A stretch of 64,000 nucleotides of DNA, taken from the NCBI RefSeq assembly GCF_022581195.2, contig NC_061476.1, positions 1,968,098-2,032,097 of the forward strand, read 5' to 3'. Both the position numbers and the translations under genes were made by a program. Of this stretch, positions 55,095 through 64,000 are shown piece after piece. The DNA is from Helicoverpa zea. Taxonomy: Eukaryota; Arthropoda; Insecta; Lepidoptera; Noctuidae. The notes under the pieces are model-generated. The model saw nothing but the letters and a program-made list of their open reading frames with translations. It was not told where the DNA came from and did not search any database. Numbering within the stretch: position 1 is the stretch's first letter; each line of letters starts with the position of its first letter.

Positions 55095-57600
55095 AATATA
55101 TTTAAGGCCATTTTAAAGCCTGTATGAAATGTAAACTTAATTCCTATAGTAGTTAGTATCAGAAACAATACTTATATCAATGCAAGCGTGTGAGATAAGA
55201 GGTCAATGACCTAGCTGTCTATAGAAGGCTAGGTTCATATTGTGGAATATTAAAGTGTTCTAGATTTCATTACAAAATAGGGACAGGACTTTTCTCCTGT
55301 ATTACTGTTTTCCACTATCTCGAGTTTAAAATAAAATATTTTTTTAAACAGCAACAAGAATATATCTACATACTTATTAAACTGGTGTAAAATACAGAGA
55401 TGAAGCTAAAAAAATACCACACTTTACGCTTCATTCTGTAAATATTAAAAAAAAACGATACTTTTCTTTCTTATAATTCTTATAAATTACTTAAAAAGCT
55501 GTGTAGAACAACAATTAGATCATACAACAAGATCTGTAATGGAGATGTGATCCCAACAAAATCAGTATCAATACTTTACAGCGTAAATGGTATAGCATTT
55601 AGTTTTCATTAGATCCAATTACCGAAGTGTGGGTGAAATTGACTTGCTACCACTAGGATTCTGTTGCTTGCGATACTATCTTACTATTTATTATTTGTAT
55701 TGAGATAGATTTAATTAGACGTGTTAGTTAATACCTTCTGGTTATTTGTATTTTTCTATAGATTTGATGTAAATTATGTAAACATTTCACTGGTTTTTAA
55801 GTGTAATTTAAGTAATATTTGTTTTACGGATCTGTTTTCTATTTTGTATGACAAATACTACATAGTTCGGAAAGAAGTTATTCTAACTAGAAAAGTGCCA
55901 GTTGTTACCAAACGGAATGTTAGGTTTAAGTTCTGAATGTATTTGTCACTGTCTAGATACCTATCTAGAACACAACTTATTGATATAAGTTACAGATATT
56001 ACAAAAGAACATTACAGATAGCTTACTCAGCATAATAAAATAACCTCAAGTGAACAATAAGGCATTGTATACTAAGTATAGAAACACTCTAGACACTATA
56101 GTTTTTATTAGGGTGGTTTGCACCAATTAACTATAACAATAAACAAACCATTTTCAGCTGTCAAATTGCCAATTGGACCTATAGGTAACAAGTATACAGC
56201 TGGTTCTTCCCGGAGCTACAGGTTTGTTCTAAAGTTGCTGCGGCCCTAGTACATAAAGGGCTTTAAAAGGAACATAGTATTAGATTAGTCAGTGCGTGTC
56301 AAACACTCCCTCACGCTGCACCCACAGCGGGAGTGGCCATTTGATGATTTCCCATAAAAAATACACCACTGGTTATGGTTTAACTCGGTCTTGATATTGT
56401 ATGTAATATCAATTAATACATTGATGTAATTAGATAGCCCTGCAATGTCTAATCAAACAAATCACTATTGGGACAGCCACCAAATGTCAAATGATCTAAT
56501 ATACCATCACCACGCTAGTTCTTATGTAAGGATTGTTTATGTTGATTTTTGTACATAGGTAGGTACATAGAATAAAGATGTAATCAAACTTGTAATGTAT
56601 TTTAAAATTTGAATCTAAGTTGCTCAACTTTAACATACCATTATTATAAATTTTTCTATGTATATGTCATATTCAGAAAAAATTGAGTTTTCCATTCTTA
56701 AAATTATGTTTGTTTAGAATTTTTAAATACTGTTTTATTAGTGTTTATGAGAATGACTTTCAAGATCATTTAAAGTTCATGATCACCATAGTTTCTCAAT
56801 AAAAATAAGTTATTCAAAGATATCATAAAGTTGCAACTTAACCTCCAGACATGCTTGAAGAATATTATTTAGATGAAGGTAGTCTACAAATGTAGAGCCT
56901 ACAGAAAAAAATATCTTTTACAAATGTTTTTGATTAAAATTTAACTTTGTAGTACTTTTTGCAGTTTCTATAACTCAAAATTAAGTCTAATTGGAAAAAA
57001 TGCCAACTTAACTTGTTCTGAAAGTAAGTTAAAAAGTTTGTCTTATCCAATAAGAGTCCAAGAAGTACATATGTGCAAGGTTAATTCTCAACACAACCTA
57101 ACAAAACTGTTATCATGCCCATATCATGTTGAAACCCACTGCACTATTAATTACAAGTAAAAACATTGAAAATCATGTCAATTAAATAATCAAGAAAAAA
57201 AAACAAATTACTTTTCGTGACTATCGTAGTCCACCCAGTAAGGTCACAAAACATCCAAAATAAGCACGGAGATTAATATTTTTTAATTATTCAAATAATG
57301 CAATCATGGTATGAATGAAATACGAGTTTTTGAAGCGCCGCCTGATACGGAACACATTAGTATTTACAATATTATCTTACCCTTATCGTACACCTCCGGC
57401 ACTCAAAAGATAACGGCACATAATCACAATTATATCACTCGAGGATTAGAAATGGATTTAAATGCGATAATTCGAGAAAAAACATATAAACTTTGATTTC
57501 CAGTGACACACGGCGAAACGAAGTCACCTCGCATGAAGGCGCGCCACTGCGGTGTTGCCAGAACACAACCACGTTTACCCAATAACAAACGTCAAGTCAA
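55095..57600. other. Non-coding stretch with one dispersed repeat
   Basis: No gene supported. A GGGTGGTTTGCACCAATTAA phrase at 56112 looks like a MITE end. On the minus strand at 57200-57255 a short frame next to a GTAATT could be an exon, but nothing confirms it. Confidence 0.4.
56231..56362 (-). repeat. Dispersed repeat, copy 2
   Basis: The reverse complement reads TTATGGGAAATCATCAAATG, CCGCTGTGGGTGCAGCG and GAGGGAGTGTTTGACACGC, then CCCTTTATGTACTAGGGCCG. The order and spacing match copy 1 at 32730-32905. Confidence 0.6.
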
Positions 57601-57609
57601 ACTAAATAA

Positions 57610-57615
57610 TTTATT
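57610..57615 (-). terminator. Polyadenylation signal of the 141-residue gene
   Basis: AATAAA on the minus strand, 74 bases past the stop of the reading frame at 57689-58114. Its position suits a short 3' UTR. Confidence 0.5.
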
Positions 57616-57688
57616 TCTACTGAACACAAAACAAATTCACACAAACGACAAAAAGACTTATTACATGACAAAACTATGTATTTTTACA

Positions 57689-58114
57689 TCAACGTCTCTT
57701 GCATATTGATGATTTTTTATCACACTTTGGACAGTAAGTCGCACAGGGATATGATTTCACTCTTCGGCACGCCTGGTCGCAAGGTTTCGCCTTGTTGTTT
57801 AGTTCTGAACAGCAGTGACTTACTGAGGTCTTATCAAGTCGCAGTCGATAGGTTGAATCAGACAGCAATGCTAGAATAACCGGTACTTTATCTCCTAACA
57901 GTTGTCGTAGTCTCAGAAATTCTGAACGTGTTTTTGTCGCTCTGTTGTTTGTCGTAATCGGTTTCACCCTTGGCTTCCTACAGTTTCTTAACTTCCTCGT
58001 CGAGGGTTCAATGTTTTTGTTTTTCGATTTCTGACCAATATCAAGCTTTGTGTCTCCTGCACATTCGGGATCTACCCAACCTAAGTCGCTACTTTTTACA
58101 CTTTGATTTCCCAT
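57689..58114 (-). CDS. Uncharacterised basic Cys-rich protein, 141 residues, weak HLH-like segment
   Basis: The longest credible single-exon frame outside known genes. The chosen start is the ATG at 58114-58112 (MGNQSVKSSDLGWVDPECAG), with A at -3; an upstream in-frame ATG adds only 12 residues. Residues 38-63 are strongly basic. Residues 66-93 (FLRLRQLLG, DKVPVILALLSDSTY, RLRL) follow the FxxLRxxI, then K..VI..L....Y...L pattern of helix-loop-helix proteins, but with almost no loop. Residues 101-138 carry eight cysteines (CC, PCDQAC, PCATYCPKC, IC). There is no signal peptide. An AATAAA follows 74 bases after the stop. I recognise no family. It may be a lineage-restricted nuclear protein, which is inference. 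Confidence 0.5.
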   Translation of the reverse strand: MGNQSVKSSDLGWVDPECAGDTKLDIGQKSKNKNIEPSTRKLRNCRKPRVKPITTNNRATKTRSEFLRLRQLLGDKVPVILALLSDSTYRLRLDKTSVSHCCSELNNKAKPCDQACRRVKSYPCATYCPKCDKKSSICKRR

Positions 58115-58499
58115 ATTCTTACGGATAATTTTGAGAATTAAAAATAGCACAAAATTTTGACACTATTTTTTTTCTTCAAATTGCTGTGGCATAGTTTGTA
58201 ACCAGCGGTAGATATTGTCTTTGTACTATAAAACCTTTTTATTTAAGTACATATTTTACCTTACACGAAAAAACCTAGAATACCTAGTACCTACACGTGC
58301 TAGTTACCTACTTTACTTGCATAAAAGCATGCCTGGGGAGTGAGGCTTGATTCTGCTAATTTTACTTAAGCGACATACCTACGTTTGATATCCAACTAAG
58401 ATTCAATCACAATTACGATTTAATTACGAATGAAGCATATGTATTATCCTAATTTTTTTTGTGTACAATAAATGTTTTTATCCTCAATATCATATTGTA

Positions 58500-58720
58500 A
58501 GCATATGATTTATAATTGTAGGGCAGACTACCCGATAGCGGATAGACCAAAGGCAGACGAAAGGCAAACCAACCAATGCAATGTCATTGGAAACCGATAT
58601 TATATTAGTAGCAGAATTCCCACTAAGGTTACAACTGCTATTGAGATTCAATTGATATCCAATTGACACATGATTAAATTAGCAGAATTGAGCCCCAGTA
58701 GTTCGCAGCTCATTTTAATA
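58500..58720 (-). repeat. MITE arm related to the 59.1-59.9 kb element
   Basis: ATTGTAGGGCAGACTACC, AAACCAACCAATGCAATGTC and TTAGTAGCAGAATTCCCAC match, in inverted orientation, phrases at 59590-59700 and 59185-59205. It ends AGCAGAATTGAGCCCCAG, close to the GGGCCCGATTCT terminus. A broken copy of the same family. Confidence 0.5.
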
Positions 58721-59095
58721 TTTTCAGCGCCAAAGTACGTAGGAAAGATGAGCTGAGATGCATTAGGCATTTATGGCCGGTGGGAGTGACGAAAACGATC
58801 AGTTACGAGTAAACAAAAAACAAGGCGTTAGAGTTTCTTGAGACATCTTAAATAAAGTGGGTAGGTTCCAAAGAATGCGTAAAAATATGTAGGTACATAG
58901 GAGACTGCGTGATAGCAAAGTCAGTAACGTTTCTTAGTTCCACGAACCCCCGCCTTTTGGCGACTACCGTTTTAAGAGATTGTCGGTAATATGACATCTC
59001 CGCTCGTTATTTTGCCCTCACGGGTAAATATAAATAGGTAGGTAGGTACCTAAAGAATACACATGTTACGCGGCTAAAGCACCTAGGTTTAACTG

Positions 59096-59875
59096 GGGCC
59101 CGATTCTCCTAAGTTAACAATGTCAAAATCGAATAGAAATTGAATCGCAATATGATCGCAATAGCAGTTTAAACCATATCGGGCATTCTGCTACTAATAC
59201 AAGCTGTTGATTTGCATCCGTGCCATATTCAAGGAGGTAATTATGCTAATGATTCTCGACACAAATCAATAAAAAAATTGGTACGTAATTTTTTTTCTTT
59301 AATTTTTTTTCCGAATTCCGTAAATGTTATCTAGCCTTATTTAAAATTGGCGCGTATGTTACTGGCCTTAAAATCGTGCTGCGCCCTCACACAAACGCAA
59401 ACACAAAGCATACGCAATGTTCATTCGTAAATTTCATTCATAAAATTGGATTACTTCTGAAATACTACGACATTACAATGACAAAAAAGCAGTGCATATT
59501 AGTTATTTCCCATCTACTGTAATTCCATTCGATTATTTACGTATTGTATGTCCTCCTCCTGAACTATGGCACAAATGCAAATCAACACCTTGTATAAGAC
59601 CAATCGTATTCCAACGACATTCGATTGGTTTGCGATTGGTCTGCTATTTTGGTGATTTTGGTCTATACGGTAGTTTGCTCTACAATCATATTGCAATCGT
59701 TAATCATTTGCAGACAAAATGTTTCATTATTGAATGACAGAAAAGGATAAAAACGTTTATTTCAAAGAAAAAATAGCGGAATGCCACATACGCTTCAATC
59801 GTAATCGAATCGGGATTGAATCTCACTCGAATGTGAATCGTATGTCGCTTACGTAAAATTAAGAGAATCGGGCCC
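59096..59875. mobile_element. 780-bp terminal-inverted-repeat element
   Basis: Ends GGGCCCGATTCTCCTAAGTT and, inverted, GGGCCCGATTCTCTTAATTT. Flanked by CTG at 59093-59095 and 59876-59878, a possible three-base target duplication. The interior is rich in GATTCGATT / AATCGAATC phrases and codes for nothing recognisable. A non-autonomous DNA transposon; the superfamily is uncertain. Confidence 0.7.
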
Positions 59876-59879
59876 CTGG

Positions 59880-60120
59880 CTACAGCTGGGTGAAACGGGC
59901 CATAAGTGGCTAAACTTAGATGTATCCTTTTTGATTGGAACTAGGTGTAGCCAGACATTACCTTAGCGACCACAGCTACGCTGGCGCAGCCGCAAAGTCG
60001 TGGCTAAAGTTAGGTGTAATCTATATCTTAACAATTGGTTGGTCGATTCAGTTATGCATTTTGGCTTTATTTTGATGTTCTTTTCTTGTCCAGTCCGACT
60101 GAACCTAGGTGCAGCCGCAG
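59880..60120. repeat. Repeat with AGGTGTAGCC motifs
   Basis: TGGCTACAGCTGGG, ACTAGGTGTAGCC, GGCTAAAGTTAGGTGTAATC and CCTAGGTGCAGCC recur at roughly 40-80-base spacing. Same family as 4262-4425. It abuts the 780-bp element directly. Confidence 0.4.
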
Positions 60121-60124
60121 TTCG

Positions 60125-61540
60125 GGCTCTAGCCATAACGTACCTACCTACCTATAAACAAAAGTATAGTTTTCCAACAGACAGGGAGGGATTACCTATA
60201 CAGAAAGCTGACTCCGTTTCTTCCACCAACTCTCAGCCAAGATCAAAGCGGGAGAAAAGAAGAATGCATTTTTTGTGTAATCCTCTCTTACCTATGCCAT
60301 AAAATAAAGTCATTTTTAGAAAGAAGGTTATTTACAGTTATGAATTTAAAAAGAAAAGTACTCATGTAGGTACGTTACATTATCACAAAGCCAGGATATC
60401 CTATGATATAAACGTAACTTAGGTAGGTACACTGATTATGTAAGTATAGGTAGTGATATTTGATAAGGTACAGCTACCTACTGATAGCATTAAGCAATTT
60501 CCTCCAGATTTAGTTATACCTAATCTAGACGAAACTATAAAAATATAATCTTGGGTACCTACTTTCTAGGTAATCGATTAAAATATACTATCTACACATA
60601 TCGATACATCTACCTAAGTATCAATGCATAAATCTGAAGTCCGGTTACACTAGCTACCGATAGAGACAGTTAGTTATTTGATAGTTAATATAGCTAGATA
60701 AAGGCTTCTTATAATTTATCATATCCCACATGTGAAACCAAAAGTTATGGTTTATCTGACGGATAAGTTCCCGATGAGGCTATCAGAGATTTTATCAGTA
60801 ACCGGCGAACCTGGCCATAAATGAAGTACCTAAATAAAGCTTTATTGCAAGAAGCTTAAAATTTAAACTAATCTAGATCGTTCTATCTTGATTGATTTTC
60901 AGGATTTTCAGGTCAAAACCCACCAGTGCATATCTGATGTAAGCCATATTTCAATCAATCTGGATAACAATATTTCAGTAAGTGCCTATAATTAATTTCT
61001 ATAAATAATTACCGCATAGGTATTATCGAATGTTCTGTTCGTATTAGATAATTTGTACGTGCCAGATTGTCAATGCATTTTATCGGAAAATAACGACTTC
61101 GTTACCAAAACGCTTTGTATACAGGCGATGTTTATTGGAAATTAGAAATTGATACCCTTTTCTTTAGAAAGTGATTATGTATTTTTTCTGCTTCTTATTT
61201 AATTAGTCATTCAATAGTTGCCCAATAGCAAGCCTGATGCAGGCTGCTTTTTCCTTAAGAAATATCTAATTTGTTCAGGTTGGCTGGTTTGATATACATA
61301 GGATACTTACCTACCATTACATAACAATAGGATTGCCATCTATCTGCTAAATGGGTAGGCCAAGCCAATAGGTTAAAGTTATAGAGCGAAGAAGGTATTT
61401 TCCACTGGTCGACAGAACAACAGTGTGCTTTTCAAATAATTTATCAAATACCAAACCTAATTAGGTAGGATAAACAATAATGAAACGCCCTGTACAAGAA
61501 CTAAGTAACTCATTGATAAATCGCAGGATTACGACGGCTA
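60125..61540. other. AT-rich intergenic stretch with TAGGTA runs
   Basis: No gene recognised. The region is unusually rich in TACCTA/TAGGTA steps, for example near 60145, 60370, 60420 and 60470. It leads up to the TATA-containing promoter at 61544. Confidence 0.4.
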
Positions 61541-61543
61541 GGA

Positions 61544-61583
61544 TATAAAGCCGACGACATTTGTCATACGTGTCTAGTTCAGT
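61544..61583 (+). promoter_or_regulatory. TATA box and initiator of a secreted-protein gene
   Basis: TATAAA at 61544-61549 is followed by TCAGT at 61579-61583, the arthropod initiator, 37 bases on to its A. The ATG lies only 17 bases past that A. The spacing is slightly longer than the usual 30-32. Confidence 0.5.
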
Positions 61584-61597
61584 GGGTCAGTTGAAAC

Positions 61598-61640
61598 ATG
61601 GCTTCAGTTGCGTACTTCTTTCTCGCCATCTTGGCTGTTG
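61598..61640 (+). CDS. First coding exon of a secreted protein (signal peptide only)
   Basis: ATG in a GAAACATGG context opens MASVAYFFLAILAV plus one base, then the donor G|GTACGT. A short hydrophobic start with Ala/Leu/Phe core ended by a phase-1 intron inside the signal peptide is the common design of insect secreted protein genes, such as proteases, binding proteins and immune peptides. A TATA box and initiator lie just upstream. The rest of the gene was not found in the remaining 2.4 kb, which is filled with transposon DNA, so the protein cannot be named. Confidence 0.6.
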
Positions 61641-61844
61641 GTACGTATACTTATTCGTTAAATTATTAGTTTAGGAATTAGACGGGGTTTCCCCGAAGTA
61701 TCTGTTGAAAGTCATATGATCCGGGAAAAACTAGAATAGATGGCAAAGTTGTGAAAAGTTTTAGGCACCTGTAACAAAACTAGCTGTGATCCTCTACCCG
61801 GTTTGATTGACTGTACCTATTGGGTCGTAGCGTGCAGGCCCGCC

Positions 61845-62115
61845 GCAAGCGGGCGTGCAAGGCGTGCACCGCACGCGGGCGGCATGTCCTAGGGGGCGGC
61901 AAATCGAGCGACTTATCACGTAATATTTAAAAAAAAAACAATATCTATACCAATGATTTGATTTCGAAATTTCCGAACACAGCAATAGCGCTAAGAATAT
62001 TACTTACACTGCCGGTTTCAGTTGCATCTGTTGAAAGATCATTTTCAAAATTAAGGGGCAGGGGGATGGGGCAAATGCCTCGGGCGGCACGATTTAGGGG
62101 GCGGCAAAATTAAAC
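61845..62115 (+). pseudogene. hAT transposase C-terminal fragment
   Basis: A plus-strand frame at about 61960-62062 reads KFPNTAIALRILLTLPVSVA then SVERSFSKLRG. This is the conserved C-terminal dimerisation block of hAT-type transposases. It is flanked by two copies of a GGGCGGCA...TAGGGGGCGGCAAA phrase at 61878-61903 and 62080-62108. The rest of the transposase is gone. Confidence 0.7.
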
Positions 62116-62264
62116 CATACGGCAGAATTAAACCATTATTACGTAATAAAAATATTTTTAATAAAATTAGATGAGTAGATTAGCAATAAAATTTTCAGAA
62201 AAAGCCGCCCTCGCTTTGGTCGTATCCTGTCAATTTGACGGGTTCATCCTTTGCATCCCCAAAA

Positions 62265-62890
62265 AAATTCGCGCTCGCTACGCTCGCGGCTCCATGTCAG
62301 ATATCACGATTTATCTTTGTTTAATTTTTGAGGCATTCAATTCCGAAAATACATTTTTCGCGCACGTCCTTTATGGCATTTTGTTCATTTTGGCTTTTTA
62401 TGACATGTTTACTTCATGAAAACTTAAAGGAAAAAATCGCGCTCGCTTCGCTCGCGGCTTCGTATACCTTTACAGTTTACACTTCATTTCTGTGCATATC
62501 TTACTATTTGACTTTGCTTTGTTAATTTACAGTGGTTTTTATTTGTTTTGTGTCTTTAGACTGAAAAATTTTCGCGCTCGCTTCGCTCGCGCTTTTTTAC
62601 TTATGGTGTGTGTCTTCTGCATTGACTTTTTCAACAGGAAACCCACCAAAACCAACATTACCACCAACCCAAACATTTGTTACTAAATTTAAACATTGTT
62701 ATAGATATTTATTTCGTTGCAAAAAAAGCACTTAGATATACAATTGTTGGTACCTATTAATCACAATTTTTCAATAAATAGGGGCTACTTGGGTAATGAT
62801 TGCACAAGGGCGCTACATAAGCTCATTTACGGACTTTGCATTTGCAGACCATAAACTATAAAATTTGCGCGCTCGCTTCGCTCGCGCTGA
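62265..62890. repeat. Four spaced copies of a CGCTCGCTTCGCTCGCG palindrome
   Basis: Near-palindromes CGCGCTCGCTTCGCTCGCGC lie at about 62270-62290 (TACG centre), 62438-62457, 62573-62592 and 62868-62888. Each follows an A/T-rich AAAAATT run. The sequence between them differs in length and is unrelated. Probably part of the hAT-related element complex. Confidence 0.7.
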
Positions 62891-62932
62891 TTTACGATTA
62901 CTGCTCTCTACTTGCTTGCATGCAGGTGCACT

Positions 62933-63010
62933 CAGTGGCGGATTAACCCTATAAGCACAACAAGCACGTGCTTGGGGCCCCTGTTCTCCAGGGGCCTCCA
63001 TCCTCTGCTG
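62933..63010 (+). mobile_element. hAT-like terminal fragment
   Basis: CAGTGGCGGATTAACCCTAT, then AAGCACAACAAGCACGTGCT and TGGGGCCCC. A CAGTGGCGGA-type terminus is usual for hAT elements. No matching opposite end is found in the window. Confidence 0.5.
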
Positions 63011-63266
63011 GCGTTTCATTTTATACCTACATTTTATCGAGATTCATCCACAATATATCCGAAATCACAAGGCGCGAGCAGTTCGGGAGTGACCCTTCAT
63101 ACACCCCCGCCTCTAAACTTGATTGGTCGCAGTGCTGTAGATTGTTGTACGATCGCAGTGATTTTTTTTTTCAATTGTGCAGTTGTTATACAATTTTTTT
63201 TCGGCTTCTACTCATCGTTGGGCAAAGAATTAATAGGCAACGATAGCGTTCCGAAGTCGCTATCGT

Positions 63267-63633
63267 GATGATGTCCTCCTAGCCGATTATCGGCTACGGC
63301 GGCTGTTCTCATGTAAGGAGATTAGCCAACTACGTAGGACATATTATAGTGCACGAGCATTTGCGCAGACACAGGTGCACTCACTATTCCTTAACTCTCA
63401 TAGCCCGATGGGACGGTAATCCGACACGACCGGAGAGAGATCAGGCGCAGGACCGACATTTACGTGCTCTCCGATGCACGGGTGTATCAATCACCAGCTT
63501 CCAGGCTCCGGGCTGCTTTGTGAAAGTCTTCTAAAACCCACAAGGCGATTTCGGCCCGACTCGGGAATCGAACCCGAGACCTCGTGCTTAGCAGCCGCAC
63601 TTGCGACAGCTAGACCAACGAGGCAGTAACGAG
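63267..63633 (-). mobile_element. Full-length tRNA-derived SINE with 11-bp target duplication
   Basis: Bounded by GTCGCTATCGT at 63256-63266 and 63634-63644, so the ends are exact. Read on the minus strand: head with TTGGTCTAGCTGTCGCAAG and B box GGTTCGATTCC, then TGTGGGTTTTAGAAGACTTT, GTGCATCGGAGAGCAC, TATGAGAGTTAAGGAATAG and the tail hairpin GCCGATAATCGGC with CATCAT. No poly(A) tail. The perfect duplication marks a recent insertion. It lies in the presumed intron of the secreted-protein gene. Confidence 0.93.
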
Positions 63634-63644
63634 GTCGCTATCGT

Positions 63645-64000
63645 ACAGTCGTTGGGAAGCTCACGCTGTAACTACGAGTGCAATATAACAAACATATCCG
63701 AAAAGGACCATGAGTCAAATTGGGCTCATTGTCCAACAGAGTTATAGCATATGCCGTTGTGAAGGTTTTTGTTTGTACTAAAATTGTTACTATGGGCACT
63801 ACCTTCAATTCCATGGCAAAAAAAAGATATACACCTAAATAGGTTTACATATTACGTAGGTATACATTCTGGTTAACAGAAACGAAATGGGTCGAGATGT
63901 CATCGCTCAGTATTACTGCTCGTGTCTAACAGGTAGACGCTCAGCAGGAAGTTGTGCTCATATCATTTCAATAATATGGTATCTAGGGTGAGGCAGGCAC
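63645..64000. other. Right end of the window, nothing recognised
   Basis: No exon, RNA gene or repeat could be supported. Confidence 0.4.

Noticed and set aside
57200..57255. Minus-strand peptide ending YWVDYDSHEK, resembling a VHL-type strand
   Set aside because: Too short, with no flanking exon or other family motif; the likeness could be chance.
63540..63633. Apparent tRNA gene with a good B box
   Set aside because: It is the head of the SINE: a long non-tRNA body follows, flanked by a target duplication, and no proper acceptor stem closes.

Overview
This is a eukaryotic window, almost certainly from a moth or butterfly (Lepidoptera). It is AT-rich, its genes are split by GT-AG introns, and its repeats are typical of lepidopteran genomes: tRNA-derived SINEs, Helitrons with CTAG ends, PIF/Harbinger and hAT remnants, and CATCATCAT-tailed repeats. 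The species cannot be named from the sequence alone.

Layout. Positions 1-2105 are ribosomal DNA on the minus strand: the 5' part of 28S, then ITS2, 5.8S and part of ITS1. It stops where 18S should begin. A possible plus-strand terminal exon follows at 2485-2562. From 5385 to 22069, on the minus strand, lie the first 14 coding exons of the inositol 1,4,5-trisphosphate receptor. They encode about 602 residues: the suppressor domain and the whole IP3-binding core, with the known ligand residues conserved. No later exon lies between 5385 and the rDNA, so about three quarters of the protein is missing from the window.

The second large intron of the receptor (15131-19642) holds a nested, same-strand, four-exon gene for an 84-residue Cys-rich protein that I do not recognise. 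Just downstream are a Helitron helicase remnant and a Helitron-like 3' end. Just upstream is a 501-bp PIF/Harbinger element with TTA target duplications.

From 22 kb to 64 kb the window is mostly non-coding and rich in mobile elements. The most striking is a 2,096-bp foldback element at 25284-27379, with arms of about 975 bp, a 143-bp spacer and a perfect 9-bp target duplication. Others are a 361-bp MITE with 89-bp terminal repeats, an eight-copy 118-bp tandem array with a dimeric higher-order pattern, two near-identical short Helitrons, several hairpin MITEs and four SINE copies. Two more gene candidates lie in this part: an intronless 141-residue basic, Cys-rich protein with a weak HLH-like segment (57689-58114, minus, with a polyadenylation signal), and a TATA-driven first exon encoding a signal peptide (61598-61640, plus).

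The receptor acts in endoplasmic-reticulum calcium release. The other gene candidates have no evident functional link to it; they are neighbours or intron residents.
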